The notes under the pieces: model-generated
Seen by the model: only the letters and a program-made list of their open reading frames with translations
What the model was told of the DNA's origin: nothing
Databases searched by the model: none
Shown here: positions 9,160-17,592 of the stretch, piece by piece
How the letters are laid out: each line of letters starts with the position of its first letter
Numbering within the stretch: position 1 is the stretch's first letter
NCBI GenBank assembly: GCA_040394775.1
Contig: JBEBRN010000001.1
Location: 33,557-97,556 of the forward strand
DNA from: 40-80 sp040394775
GTDB lineage: Bacteria > Bacteroidota > Bacteroidia > Flavobacteriales_D > Crocinitomicaceae
Reading direction: 5' to 3'
DNA: 64,000 nt
Program-made: the position numbers and the translations under genes

Positions 9160-9678
9160 ACATATTAAATGTGCCTTGTTTTATAATTCTGAACTTTTCA
9201 GACTCATATGTTCAGACAGTTGTACTGTTTAAACGGTGTTTTTTAACCTTCGTGTAAATAAAACTATTTACGCGGTAAAAAATAAATTTCGAAAATGTAT
9301 AATGATAAAATTGTTGATGATAAAGAGGCTGTTTCCATTATTAAAATGTTTTGTCAGCATTTAAGGGATTTAATATCTCCTCTCTTTTGGGGTGTATTAA
9401 ATTGATGTATTACTTTATTCAATGATCATTTTCGGCAGCCTTATTCTTATTTCTTACTTAAAAAACAACCTTCAATCTGCCATTGTCTGGTTATTCAACC
9501 TGCTCATTTTAATGTTGTGGATTATTTTGATACTATTTAAACCACTGAAACTAACGTATTATAGTTGTTTCCAAACAATAAAATTCACTTGTTTAAATAC
9601 AAAGGTATGTATAAATCTAATACACAGTGTGATTTATTTTCATTATTATAACAATAACAACTTTTATTCTGAAATAAA
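9160..9678. other. Long leader region upstream of the helicase-cspA pair
   Basis: About 520 bases with no convincing gene between the helicase start and the HAD gene. On the minus strand the first 150 bases before the helicase contain several short inverted repeats, for example GTAAAT/ATTTAC around 9255-9272 and CTGAAC/GTTCAG-type pairs around 9190-9215. That is consistent with a structured 5' leader of a cold-shock type mRNA. An AT-rich plus-strand frame at 9422-9724 runs into the HAD gene and has no support. Confidence 0.4.
9600..9607 (-). promoter_or_regulatory. Possible Bacteroidota -7 element for the helicase-cspA transcript
   Basis: The minus strand reads TACCTTTG, an exact match to TAnnTTTG, between the HAD stop and the helicase start. 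No TTG is found at the expected -33 distance, so support is partial. Use of this site would give a 5' leader of roughly 440 bases. Confidence 0.3.
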
Positions 9679-10350
9679 TCAACTATTTAAAGCCTTCAAA
9701 AACAATTGCATATCATCAAAATGATAGTCAGCGATAATTAAACGATTATCGAGCGCATGTGTCTTTTCAGGTATTGCAATAACATCCATTCGAGCAGCTT
9801 TACCTGCTAAGATACCCGAAAAACTATCCTCAATCACTAAACAATCTAAAGGTGAAACACTTAATTGCTGTGCACACGTTAAATAAACTGCTGGATGTGG
9901 CTTTCCATGTGATTCATCTTCTGCAGAATGTGTAAAATCAAAATAATGACCTATTTTAAGATGATTTAAATTAAAATGAATCAAACGGTTATAGGAAGAA
10001 GTTGCCAATCCTATTTTTAATCCTTTTGATTTTAAATAATCAAGTGTATCAATAACTCCTACAAGTGGTACACCATTATCTATAATCAACTTTTCTAATC
10101 CTGAAATAATCAATTCTTCAACCTCTTCATTACTATAACCTGTCCAAGGAAAACGTACTCGCCAATATCGAATAACCTCATCAATCCGTAAACCAACTGT
10201 CTGCGCAAACTGTTTACGCTCTAAATTAATACCCACTTTCTGAAACGCATTTTCCATCGCTATTTTCCACAAGGGCTCCGAATCGATTAACACACCGTCC
10301 ATGTCAAATATAACGGCCTTGTAATTGGATAATTCTAAAGGTCTAGTCAT
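9679..10350 (-). CDS. HAD-family phosphatase (hexitol-phosphatase/beta-PGM-like)
   Basis: Haloacid dehalogenase superfamily enzyme of 223 residues, subfamily I with an alpha-helical cap. The nucleophile motif FDMDGVLIDSEP gives Asp16 and Asp18; motif II is ATSSYN near residue 115, and the acidic motif VIEDSFSGILAGKAA is near residue 170. The overall layout resembles sugar-phosphate phosphatases such as YniC and beta-phosphoglucomutases. Without a distinctive cap residue set I would not choose between phosphatase and mutase. It overlaps the preceding gene by four bases, so they form one transcript. Confidence 0.9.
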   Translation of the reverse strand: MTRPLELSNYKAVIFDMDGVLIDSEPLWKIAMENAFQKVGINLERKQFAQTVGLRIDEVIRYWRVRFPWTGYSNEEVEELIISGLEKLIIDNGVPLVGVIDTLDYLKSKGLKIGLATSSYNRLIHFNLNHLKIGHYFDFTHSAEDESHGKPHPAVYLTCAQQLSVSPLDCLVIEDSFSGILAGKAARMDVIAIPEKTHALDNRLIIADYHFDDMQLFLKALNS

Positions 10351-11147
10351 TTTTCTTTTAAGATATATAGTTTCCCTCCTCCTAGAATAGGATGATTTTC
10401 TGTTGCCACAAAAATTTCATTTTTACTGTTTATTGCTATTGCTTCTTTCTGAGTAATCCGCCCTAAACGAATACGTTTCTCCAACTGAAAATCAGCATCT
10501 AAAACATAAAGATACTTATACGCTAGCAGATAAAACTTCCCTTGGTGAAAACAAGCATCAGTAATACTACTCTTCAACCAACAATTAGCATCAAATTGTA
10601 AAGCTCGAATGAAGTGAAGTTCGTTGTTGAGAAGGTCAAGCGCATACACCAAACTCTTTCCATCGTACGGTTTTGTTCTTCCTTTGGTAAAGATAAATAA
10701 CGAGTCATTTTTGTAAATCATCGCTTCTGCATCGAAATACAAACTGTCTTTGGAAGGAGGAAATGTCGTTTGTTCTGGATAACGAATGGGAAAAGTATTG
10801 AGTAATTTACGTTGAAATAAATCGAAAATTGCGATTTTTAAATCTTTTCTGCTATTTGCGTTATTTCCGATGTCTCCCAAGTACAAGAGATTACCATTGT
10901 TTGTAATCGCCTCAAAGTCATAAAGTCTTATAGGAATTTCAATGGAATCTATCAACTTTCCCATTATGCTGACATAGTATAATCGATTTGGATTCTCACT
11001 ATCGTTGTGCATTAAAAGTGTGGAATCATTGACAAAAACCATCCCTGAGCACTCATGAATAGCTTTGGGTAAACGACTGACTCTTTTTAATTGGGAATAC
11101 GCATTATTAAATACCACTAAAAATAAAAGTCCTAGAACCAGTTTCAT
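10347..11147 (-). CDS. Secreted propeller-like protein of unknown function
   Basis: A 266-residue protein with a Sec signal peptide (residues 1-18, ending AYS). The body contains ECSGMVF, FEAIT and LGDIGNN segments that recur in secreted, probably beta-propeller, proteins described as SdiA-regulated or esterase-like; no catalytic residues can be assigned. It overlaps the LETM1-like gene upstream and the HAD gene downstream by four bases each, so the three are translationally coupled. Its role is not known. Confidence 0.75.
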   Translation of the reverse strand: MKLVLGLLFLVVFNNAYSQLKRVSRLPKAIHECSGMVFVNDSTLLMHNDSENPNRLYYVSIMGKLIDSIEIPIRLYDFEAITNNGNLLYLGDIGNNANSRKDLKIAIFDLFQRKLLNTFPIRYPEQTTFPPSKDSLYFDAEAMIYKNDSLFIFTKGRTKPYDGKSLVYALDLLNNELHFIRALQFDANCWLKSSITDACFHQGKFYLLAYKYLYVLDADFQLEKRIRLGRITQKEAIAINSKNEIFVATENHPILGGGKLYILKEK

Positions 11148-12421
11148 GGTTTGCTCTGAATTTCGTTGTCTCTAAAAGAAGTCGGTAATAAATCGGGAAT
11201 GATTTTAAGTAATAAAGGCAGCAAAAGAGCGCCTCCAGGTAACATAAAAACAGCTAAGGAAGGCATACTTTTCAAAAAGATATCTTTGAATAATACGGTA
11301 ATTTTTTTCTTTTCCTCTGGTGACAGTTCGGTTGTAGTTCCTTTCTTTACCAATGCGAGAAAATCTTTACTATCTAGCAATTCAGCCACTAACTTGTCCT
11401 TGTTTCTCGATATCACTTTCATCCAACGTTTTGAAAGACTGTTAAGCATCTTCTCATAAGTGGAGTCGGTAGACAAAAAGGAAACAAGATTTGTTGAACT
11501 GATGACAAACTGCTGAACGGAAATCTTTGCTTTGAGCAACTGTTCTTCTTCCATATTTAAAAAGGAAGCAAAATGCTCTAAAAATAATTCATCTTTCTCG
11601 TTTGTAACGCTTTTAGAATAGATAATGAGTATGGCAATGTCTAGTAAAAAGAAACGAAACAATGGAGAAGATAAATACGCTGGTATATAATCGTCAAAAA
11701 AGACACATTCCTTGAACTTTAATTTGAGTGTCTGTTTATCCTCAGATGATAGACTTGATGCTTTTAAAAACGTTTGAAAAATTTTAATTTCCTCTTTAGA
11801 AATTACGTTGTCCGCTTGTGAAGTCTGAATAACTGCCAGTAACGTATTGAATTTTAGAATTTCAAGATCTTTTTTATGAAGGTTTTTACTATGATTTAAA
11901 TAATGATCAAAAAGCATCACATCTAAGAACACAAAAGAATTCTCAATATAGTTAATCCATTTATTCGTACTAATAAAACTACTCTTTATCTCTACCCTAT
12001 TCGTTAAAATCTTTTCTAATGACGCAGAGGGAGATTTATCATTTAAAAAATCAAAACTTAGAAAAGAAAAAGAGCTTTCTTCTTTCAACAGCGAGTAAAA
12101 AACAATCAGTTCTTTTATGAATTCAGATTTGTCAAATTGTGTATGCTTACACAGGTAGACATAAAGCAAACTCTCCAGTAATAAAAATTTAATCTTTTCA
12201 TTGCTTGTCCATTTACTTGAATTTACATCTTTCAAGAAAATAGGAGAACCATAAGAACCGAAAAGAATTCCATGGTCAATAAAAAACAAATGTATATCAT
12301 TCGATAAACAACCACATTTTACAGATTGATGAAGATTTATTTCGTTCTCATCAATTAAGTGAAAATATTTTTGAATCCAGTCTTTTGAACCAGGAAATAA
12401 AGCTATGTTTTTTTCGTGCAC
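11144..12421 (-). CDS. LETM1-like protein
   Basis: A 425-residue protein whose C-terminus (about residues 370-415) holds a hydrophobic segment with MLPGGALLLPLLLKIIPDLLPTSF, the hallmark of LETM1-like proteins of Bacteroidota. The central part is helical and rich in Lys, Glu and Ser and resembles the TerB-like helical region found in some relatives, with low certainty. Mitochondrial LETM1 works in K+/H+ homeostasis; the bacterial function is unknown. It heads a three-gene coupled unit with the secreted protein and the HAD enzyme. Confidence 0.7.
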   Translation of the reverse strand: MHEKNIALFPGSKDWIQKYFHLIDENEINLHQSVKCGCLSNDIHLFFIDHGILFGSYGSPIFLKDVNSSKWTSNEKIKFLLLESLLYVYLCKHTQFDKSEFIKELIVFYSLLKEESSFSFLSFDFLNDKSPSASLEKILTNRVEIKSSFISTNKWINYIENSFVFLDVMLFDHYLNHSKNLHKKDLEILKFNTLLAVIQTSQADNVISKEEIKIFQTFLKASSLSSEDKQTLKLKFKECVFFDDYIPAYLSSPLFRFFLLDIAILIIYSKSVTNEKDELFLEHFASFLNMEEEQLLKAKISVQQFVISSTNLVSFLSTDSTYEKMLNSLSKRWMKVISRNKDKLVAELLDSKDFLALVKKGTTTELSPEEKKKITVLFKDIFLKSMPSLAVFMLPGGALLLPLLLKIIPDLLPTSFRDNEIQSKP

Positions 12422-12450
12422 CTTTCTAATGGTTAATAATCAGGAAGAAA

Positions 12451-13521
12451 TTACTTAAATACCACCTCAGCAATAAAAGGCCAATATTTTCCTGTTAAAT
12501 AGAATGCTTTACTCGCTTCGTTATAGGCAATTCCGTTTAATACATCGCCGTTTCCTTTAGCCTTTCTTGCAAATTCAGTACAATCGATGTTTTTTAATAC
12601 TTTCCCAGAGGAAGGCTCAATCACCACAATTTTATTAGTCATCCAGACATTCGCATATATCAAGCCATCCACATATTCTAACTCATTCAAATTTTTGATT
12701 TTTCCTGCGTTGTCATATACGTAAATCACTTTTTTCACGGCAAATGTCACTGGGTCTCTAAAATAAATCCGTTCAGAACCGTCACTCATGATTATCTGAC
12801 TTCCATCGTTCGTTAGTCCCCAGCCTTCTCCAGTATATGAAAAAGCAGTTTCTGTTTTAAAAAGTGATGGGAAATCATAGACAAAGCACTTTTGAGAAGT
12901 CCACGTCAACTGATATAACTTGTTGTTTAAGACAGTGATACCTTCTCCAAAATAATTTCCTTCTAAAATCACTTCGTTTAGTACGTTCCCTGTTTTTATA
13001 TCCTTCTGCATCACTTTCGTTGCTCCGATGTGATCTGGATCACCAGTCGCTTCATATAAAGAGCCGTTAACTATTTCAAGCCCTTGTGTAAAGTCTTTGG
13101 GGTTATGTGGGTACATCGTAACAATGGCTGCTTTTAGCTCTTCAGGAACAACGTCCGATAATACATGGATAGTTTGGTAATCTTCATATATTTTACCTTG
13201 CTTATCTTTTACTTTTAAGGTGAAGCTTTTTGCTCCCATTCCAAAAGTAGAAATGTCTAAACTATCTTCTACTTTTCCAGCAACGTCTTTCCATTCTTTT
13301 AATAAACTTCCATCAACAAATAAAGCAACGTAATTGATGTCTTTATTCTCTTCGAAACTAATCTTTAGAGCTTGACCATAAACTAACTGATAAGAAGTCG
13401 AATATGGTAACGGAAAACTAGCATCTTCAATAGGTGTTTCAGTAGTGTCTTTACAACTAAAAACTAAAAAAAGAAGTGATAAAATGTAGACAGCGGGTAA
13501 AGTACGAATGACTTGTTTCAT
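12451..13521 (-). CDS. Glutaminyl-peptide cyclotransferase, plant type, lipoprotein
   Basis: Converts N-terminal glutamine of proteins to pyroglutamate. The N-terminus is a lipoprotein signal (LVFSCK, Cys near residue 23), so the enzyme should sit in the envelope. Residues 30-125 form an Ig-like lead domain. Residues 130-356 match the five-bladed propeller of plant-type cyclotransferases, with HNPKDFTQGLE, GEGITVLNNKLYQLTW, GEGWGLTNDG and LNGIAY. Many exported proteins of Bacteroidota begin with Gln after signal cleavage, which explains an envelope location. Confidence 0.9.
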   Translation of the reverse strand: MKQVIRTLPAVYILSLLFLVFSCKDTTETPIEDASFPLPYSTSYQLVYGQALKISFEENKDINYVALFVDGSLLKEWKDVAGKVEDSLDISTFGMGAKSFTLKVKDKQGKIYEDYQTIHVLSDVVPEELKAAIVTMYPHNPKDFTQGLEIVNGSLYEATGDPDHIGATKVMQKDIKTGNVLNEVILEGNYFGEGITVLNNKLYQLTWTSQKCFVYDFPSLFKTETAFSYTGEGWGLTNDGSQIIMSDGSERIYFRDPVTFAVKKVIYVYDNAGKIKNLNELEYVDGLIYANVWMTNKIVVIEPSSGKVLKNIDCTEFARKAKGNGDVLNGIAYNEASKAFYLTGKYWPFIAEVVFK

Positions 13522-13756
13522 TTATGAGAAAATTATAAACCTAAAATTAAATTTTAAAAGAAAAGCATCAACAAATGATACCATTTATTTCTTAAAAAAT
13601 CATTTTTAACTCGTCACAAATGTACCATTAATTTCTCATAATTCAGAAAGTCATTCTATTAAATGACCTACTTGAAAAGCAGAGTTTGCTTAAGAATAAC
13701 AAATAATCAACACCAAAATAAGTTTCTACTCCATTCAAATATCACTGAGAAATTAT

Positions 13757-14524
13757 TTAAAGATCTTTCTTTTTGAATTTTTTTACTGAGAAGAATAATG
13801 GAATCACAATCCAGATAACGAGTGTCATCAATGAAATAAGTGTCCCTAAAGCACCTTCAAAACTTTGTTTGAAAACAGCACTTGTAGCACCCATTAAAGC
13901 AGAAATATCCATTTTTAATAGGGTCACAATTCTCGCTAGGTCAATTGGATTTAAAATACTCAAGGCAATGATTAGTTTTTCCAAGGGATAATCCATCAAT
14001 TGAAACAAAATAAACAAAACAATACCGTCAAATAACAAGGAGAAATAAAACCACACAAGTAATGAAACGCCAATTCCTCGTGCCTTATCTTTATTGTAAA
14101 CAGTCACTAACATCGCTAAAGAAACGAAAATAATAGAAATCAAAACACCTGTTATAATCATAGTCAAACCTGTCGTTGTGGCTGCAAAAAGTAGAATTGG
14201 CAATCCGCAACCTACTACAAATGCTAATGAAAGCGAAAGTGAAAGTCCAAAAAAGATACTTAACCAAAGCGTTGTCCGTTTGATTGGCTGAGCCGACAAA
14301 AGTTCAATAAATTCGTTCGAATTATAGAGATATATCGTCGAAAAAATAATGCTAATTAAAGGCACAATGATTAAATTGAGTGTCAACATGCTCGTTAAAC
14401 TCTTCTCTGGATTCTCTTCCATAAAAAATAACCCAAAGGAAAAGAGTAGTAAAAATAAAGTGTAAGCAATAATAATTTTACTACTTAGAATATCTAGTAT
14501 GACGTATTTTACAATTTTTCTCAT
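13757..14524 (-). CDS. nosY: NosY, ABC-2 type permease of the nos system
   Basis: Membrane partner of the NosF ATPase in the NosDFY complex that helps assemble the copper-sulfur CuZ centre of nitrous oxide reductase. The 255-residue protein has six hydrophobic helices and no nucleotide-binding motif, matching ABC-2 permeases. Its start overlaps the nosF stop by four bases. It is the last gene of the nos operon; no strong terminator is obvious downstream. Confidence 0.88.
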   Translation of the reverse strand: MRKIVKYVILDILSSKIIIAYTLFLLLFSFGLFFMEENPEKSLTSMLTLNLIIVPLISIIFSTIYLYNSNEFIELLSAQPIKRTTLWLSIFFGLSLSLSLAFVVGCGLPILLFAATTTGLTMIITGVLISIIFVSLAMLVTVYNKDKARGIGVSLLVWFYFSLLFDGIVLFILFQLMDYPLEKLIIALSILNPIDLARIVTLLKMDISALMGATSAVFKQSFEGALGTLISLMTLVIWIVIPLFFSVKKFKKKDL

Positions 14525-15240
14525 GCGTGTTGTTTTTCAGATTCCATAATAGATGCAATCGCTTCAGCCAATTTATTTTTTGACGTATCTATTTTTAGTT
14601 GCTCGATTGATTTTTTGAAGATAATCTCCCCTTCTTGCATATAGATAATTTGATTTACCATATCATCCAACTCACTAAGAACATGAGAAGTAATTACGAT
14701 CAATTTTCCTTTTTCTTTCTCAGCAATAATTTTTTCTTTCAAATACATCGACGATACTGGGTCTAAACCTGCAGTTGGTTCGTCCAAAATCAAAATATCT
14801 GGATTGAATAAAAAGGCAAGATAGGCACTTACTTTTTGGCGTGTTCCTCCTGACAAGGTGCCTGTCTTTTGATTTAAGGTGCTTTTTAGATTAAAACGTT
14901 CGTACAACTCGGTATCTAAAGTCTGATTGGATGATTTTCTCAAATCGTGAATCATATCAATTACTTGACCCACTTTCATATTTTCAGGATATTTACCAAT
15001 TTGAGGCATATAGCCGATATGTTCACGGTATTTCCAATCGTTTGCAATGGATTTTTCATTCATGGTGATTTGACCAGCATCTGGAACAACCATGCCTAAA
15101 ATTGATTTTATTAAAGTGGTTTTACCACAAGCATTCGGTCCAAGAAGTGCAAAAATATTTCCATCTTCTAAATCGATATTGATATTTTTCAGCACTTTAA
15201 ACTTGCCAAATTTTTTGTTTACTCCTTTAATTCTAATCAT
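14521..15240 (-). CDS. nosF: NosF, ABC transporter ATPase of the nos system
   Basis: Cytoplasmic ATPase of NosDFY. Walker A is GPNACGKTT (about residues 34-42), the signature motif is LSGGTRQK, and Walker B with the following loop is LILDEPTAGLDP; the H-loop His is in VITSHVLSELD. The 239-residue length is typical. It sits 10 bases after nosD and overlaps nosY, fixing its assignment to the nos pathway rather than a generic exporter. Confidence 0.92.
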   Translation of the reverse strand: MIRIKGVNKKFGKFKVLKNINIDLEDGNIFALLGPNACGKTTLIKSILGMVVPDAGQITMNEKSIANDWKYREHIGYMPQIGKYPENMKVGQVIDMIHDLRKSSNQTLDTELYERFNLKSTLNQKTGTLSGGTRQKVSAYLAFLFNPDILILDEPTAGLDPVSSMYLKEKIIAEKEKGKLIVITSHVLSELDDMVNQIIYMQEGEIIFKKSIEQLKIDTSKNKLAEAIASIMESEKQHA

Positions 15241-15250
15241 TTCACGTACG

Positions 15251-16507
15251 TTATTGAATTTTCAATTTCTTAATCTTAGGCTTATTATCCTTTAGATTTT
15301 CGGGTGTTAAATTGGGAAAAGCATTTTCAGCTTTATCCATCAATTTCACAAAAAAACTTCTAAAAAGCATCAATGCTCCAGGATTCTGCTCAATGATGAC
15401 GGAATAAAATGTCACTGGTCTATGCGGAATATCACCCACGCCGTCTCGGTCTAAATCATATCCTTCGTATTTATCCCAATAATTACCATCAAACATGTTC
15501 AGCGCTAGATTGCCATTCGTCGCAACATCAAAAGTATTTCCGATAAAGTTGTTGTTATGAACAGCTATATCACTGCAGTTAGATTGAATTTTCAAGGCCC
15601 AGCCATTCTTTAAAAACTCATTGTTCACCATCGTCACACGATTACTTCCTTCAGCGAAGATAGCAATGGTATTTTGTTCAAAATGATTGTGGTCAATGTG
15701 GCTATCAGATATTTCTTTCAGTAAAATTCCATATGCAGCATTACCCCAGTTATCCGAAAAGGTGTTGTTATACATCTTCACTCTTTTGGAATACATCACC
15801 GCTACACCAGCGCCATTTCCTTGAATCGTATTGTGTCGATACGTATCATCGTGAGAAAACATAAAGTGCAAGCCATAACGCTTGTTTTTGATACTTCTAT
15901 TATTATCAATAAACGAATGGGTGACAAATTCGAAATACATACCATCTCTGTGTCCAGTTATGCTATTATTTTTAATCACCAAATTATTGCTTTTCCAGCA
16001 ATGAATTCCGTTTGCGGCTGGTTTCTCTTTCATCTCTCCAGAGATTAACTCATTGTTTTCGAACCTTGCATAACTGGAGTTCATGCAATGAATACCAAAG
16101 AAGTTATTCTGAAATTTATTACCAATAATACGCGCATTCTTACAATTTTGGATTTTCAATGCAGCAATATCCATATAACTGGAACTACCTGAATTCTTAA
16201 AAAGAACACCTATCACCGTCACATTGTCGTGCTCGATTAGTAGGTTTTCGTATTTGTTTTCTCCATCAATAACTGGAAAGCCTTTTCCAATGATTGTAAG
16301 TGACTTTTCAATCTTCATTGCACCTTCTCGGTATACACCTGACAAAATCAAAATGGTATCCTTGTTTTGTGCTTTCTGTATGGCTTTTTTAATAGAAGTA
16401 TTTGTGCCAGACTTAGAAACCGTTATGGTTCTAGCAATACTTTCATGGCTAATAATAGCACAAAGAAAGAATAGATTTATTTTCCAGTTTCTAAATAATT
16501 TTCCCAT
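15251..16507 (-). CDS. nosD: NosD, periplasmic copper-processing repeat protein
   Basis: Periplasmic parallel beta-helix protein required for CuZ maturation of NosZ. A signal peptide occupies about residues 1-25. The body consists of repeated right-handed beta-helix rungs with recurring N-x-hydrophobic-x-x-N and G-x-x-hydrophobic-x-x-S patterns, as in the family (418 residues). The start overlaps nosL by 31 bases; no shorter start would keep the signal peptide. The C-terminal 50 residues, with a basic tail, lie outside the beta-helix. Confidence 0.92.
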   Translation of the reverse strand: MGKLFRNWKINLFFLCAIISHESIARTITVSKSGTNTSIKKAIQKAQNKDTILILSGVYREGAMKIEKSLTIIGKGFPVIDGENKYENLLIEHDNVTVIGVLFKNSGSSSYMDIAALKIQNCKNARIIGNKFQNNFFGIHCMNSSYARFENNELISGEMKEKPAANGIHCWKSNNLVIKNNSITGHRDGMYFEFVTHSFIDNNRSIKNKRYGLHFMFSHDDTYRHNTIQGNGAGVAVMYSKRVKMYNNTFSDNWGNAAYGILLKEISDSHIDHNHFEQNTIAIFAEGSNRVTMVNNEFLKNGWALKIQSNCSDIAVHNNNFIGNTFDVATNGNLALNMFDGNYWDKYEGYDLDRDGVGDIPHRPVTFYSVIIEQNPGALMLFRSFFVKLMDKAENAFPNLTPENLKDNKPKIKKLKIQ

Positions 16508-16929
16508 TTAATTTCTGTTCCCGAATAATTAGTTTGAAAAGCTTTAGCGCTATCGGCATGTGAAAAGGCTGCAATATTAGATCCCATTGGACTTTTAAAT
16601 TGCTCATTTTGGACAAAAAAGCTTTCAGCAACAGCTATCAAAACACTTGGTTGTGCAAAGTCAACAACCCAATTTGAAGCAACATCTTCTGCTTTTACCA
16701 CCTTTTCATTCAGAAATCCTTTCAGGCAATGAAGATCATCAAATTTATAAATTCTTCCTTTCTTCGTCACCAATTCAGCACCAAATCGTTGATCGCTGAT
16801 GGTCATTTGACAAAAATCACAATTATCCACATCGAAATCAATCGGTTTGGGACCTGTTGAACAAGATGAAAGAAGGGTTAAAAAAATAAAGATAAAACCT
16901 AATCGGTACTTCAAAAATTGGTCAAACAT
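16477..16929 (-). CDS. nosL: NosL, copper-binding lipoprotein
   Basis: Outer or inner membrane-anchored Cu(I) chaperone for NosZ. A lipobox (LLSSC) follows a short signal. The Cu-binding motif CDFCQM is visible near residue 38, followed by KFDDLHCLKGF typical of NosL. I chose the start at 16929, which leaves a normal lipoprotein signal and an eight-base overlap with the preceding gene; a start at 16950 in the same frame is possible. It lies between the nos membrane protein and nosD. Confidence 0.92.
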   Translation of the reverse strand: MFDQFLKYRLGFIFIFLTLLSSCSTGPKPIDFDVDNCDFCQMTISDQRFGAELVTKKGRIYKFDDLHCLKGFLNEKVVKAEDVASNWVVDFAQPSVLIAVAESFFVQNEQFKSPMGSNIAAFSHADSAKAFQTNYSGTEIKWENYLETGK

Positions 16930-17518
16930 GCTTTTTTCTTTTAATTTCATAAAATCCTAAAGTAGTTAAAATTGCTCCAACAGCAATCATAATCCATCCT
17001 CCAATGTCAGGAATCGAAAAAGCACCAAAGTTTAAAAGTTGTTTAAATCCAATTAAAGGAGGTGTATACGTCATTCCTGGGACTTGTATTGGTGCAGTAG
17101 GATCTAAGTTATGTCCATAATTGTATTCCCAAATATAAAAATCAATCATTGTTAATACGGCGAAAACTAAGAAAATAGTGGCCCATGTAAAAAAGAACCA
17201 TCTTTTTCTAATAATTCCTGCTATCACTCCGAAAAGTCCAATGATTCCGATAACATACGGCAAAACCGTGAATTCAATGAAATCATCTGCATGCAAGGTT
17301 CTCATACCAATATAGTGGTTCAATCCGTTAATGATTTCAACGTCACCAGATAGTTTGTTGGAGAAAATCTGCATAGATAATCCTTCAGGATATTGAGGGG
17401 CGTCTAATTCGATTCTCCAAATAGGAAGGAAAACGACAGCAATAATGCTGACTCCACAAAGAATGGATAAAATGCGCGTTAGCGTAGATATCGAGCTGCT
17501 TTTTATTAAATTTTGCAT
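16922..17518 (-). CDS. Four-helix membrane protein of the nos operon
   Basis: A 198-residue integral membrane protein with about four hydrophobic helices (near residues 14-30, 85-105, 112-130 and 170-188) and a periplasmic loop of about 50 residues after the first. I recognise no enzyme family. Similar uncharacterised membrane proteins sit between nosZ and nosL in Bacteroidota nos clusters, so a role in electron supply or copper-centre assembly is inferred from position only. A strong hairpin separates it from nosZ. Confidence 0.75.
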   Translation of the reverse strand: MQNLIKSSSISTLTRILSILCGVSIIAVVFLPIWRIELDAPQYPEGLSMQIFSNKLSGDVEIINGLNHYIGMRTLHADDFIEFTVLPYVIGIIGLFGVIAGIIRKRWFFFTWATIFLVFAVLTMIDFYIWEYNYGHNLDPTAPIQVPGMTYTPPLIGFKQLLNFGAFSIPDIGGWIMIAVGAILTTLGFYEIKRKKHV

Positions 17519-17534
17519 CGCATTTATATTTTAT

Positions 17535-17564
17535 TAAATCCAGCTACCGAGGTAGCTGGATTTA
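17535..17564. other. Perfect 14-bp inverted repeat between nosZ and the downstream nos genes
   Basis: A near-uninterrupted hairpin with stem TAAATCCAGCTACC and a two-base centre. On the minus strand it follows the nosZ stop by about 30 bases and is not followed by a long T run, so it looks more like an mRNA-processing or attenuating hairpin than a full terminator. It could allow more nosZ than accessory-gene expression from one promoter. Confidence 0.7.
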
Positions 17565-17592
17565 GGTTCGAGCTATTTTTTATTCTCGAAAT

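Noticed and set aside
9422..9724. 100-codon plus-strand frame between the helicase and HAD genes
   Set aside because: AT-rich, hydrophobic composition without domain, runs into the 3' end of the HAD gene on the other strand and has no promoter or ribosome binding site.
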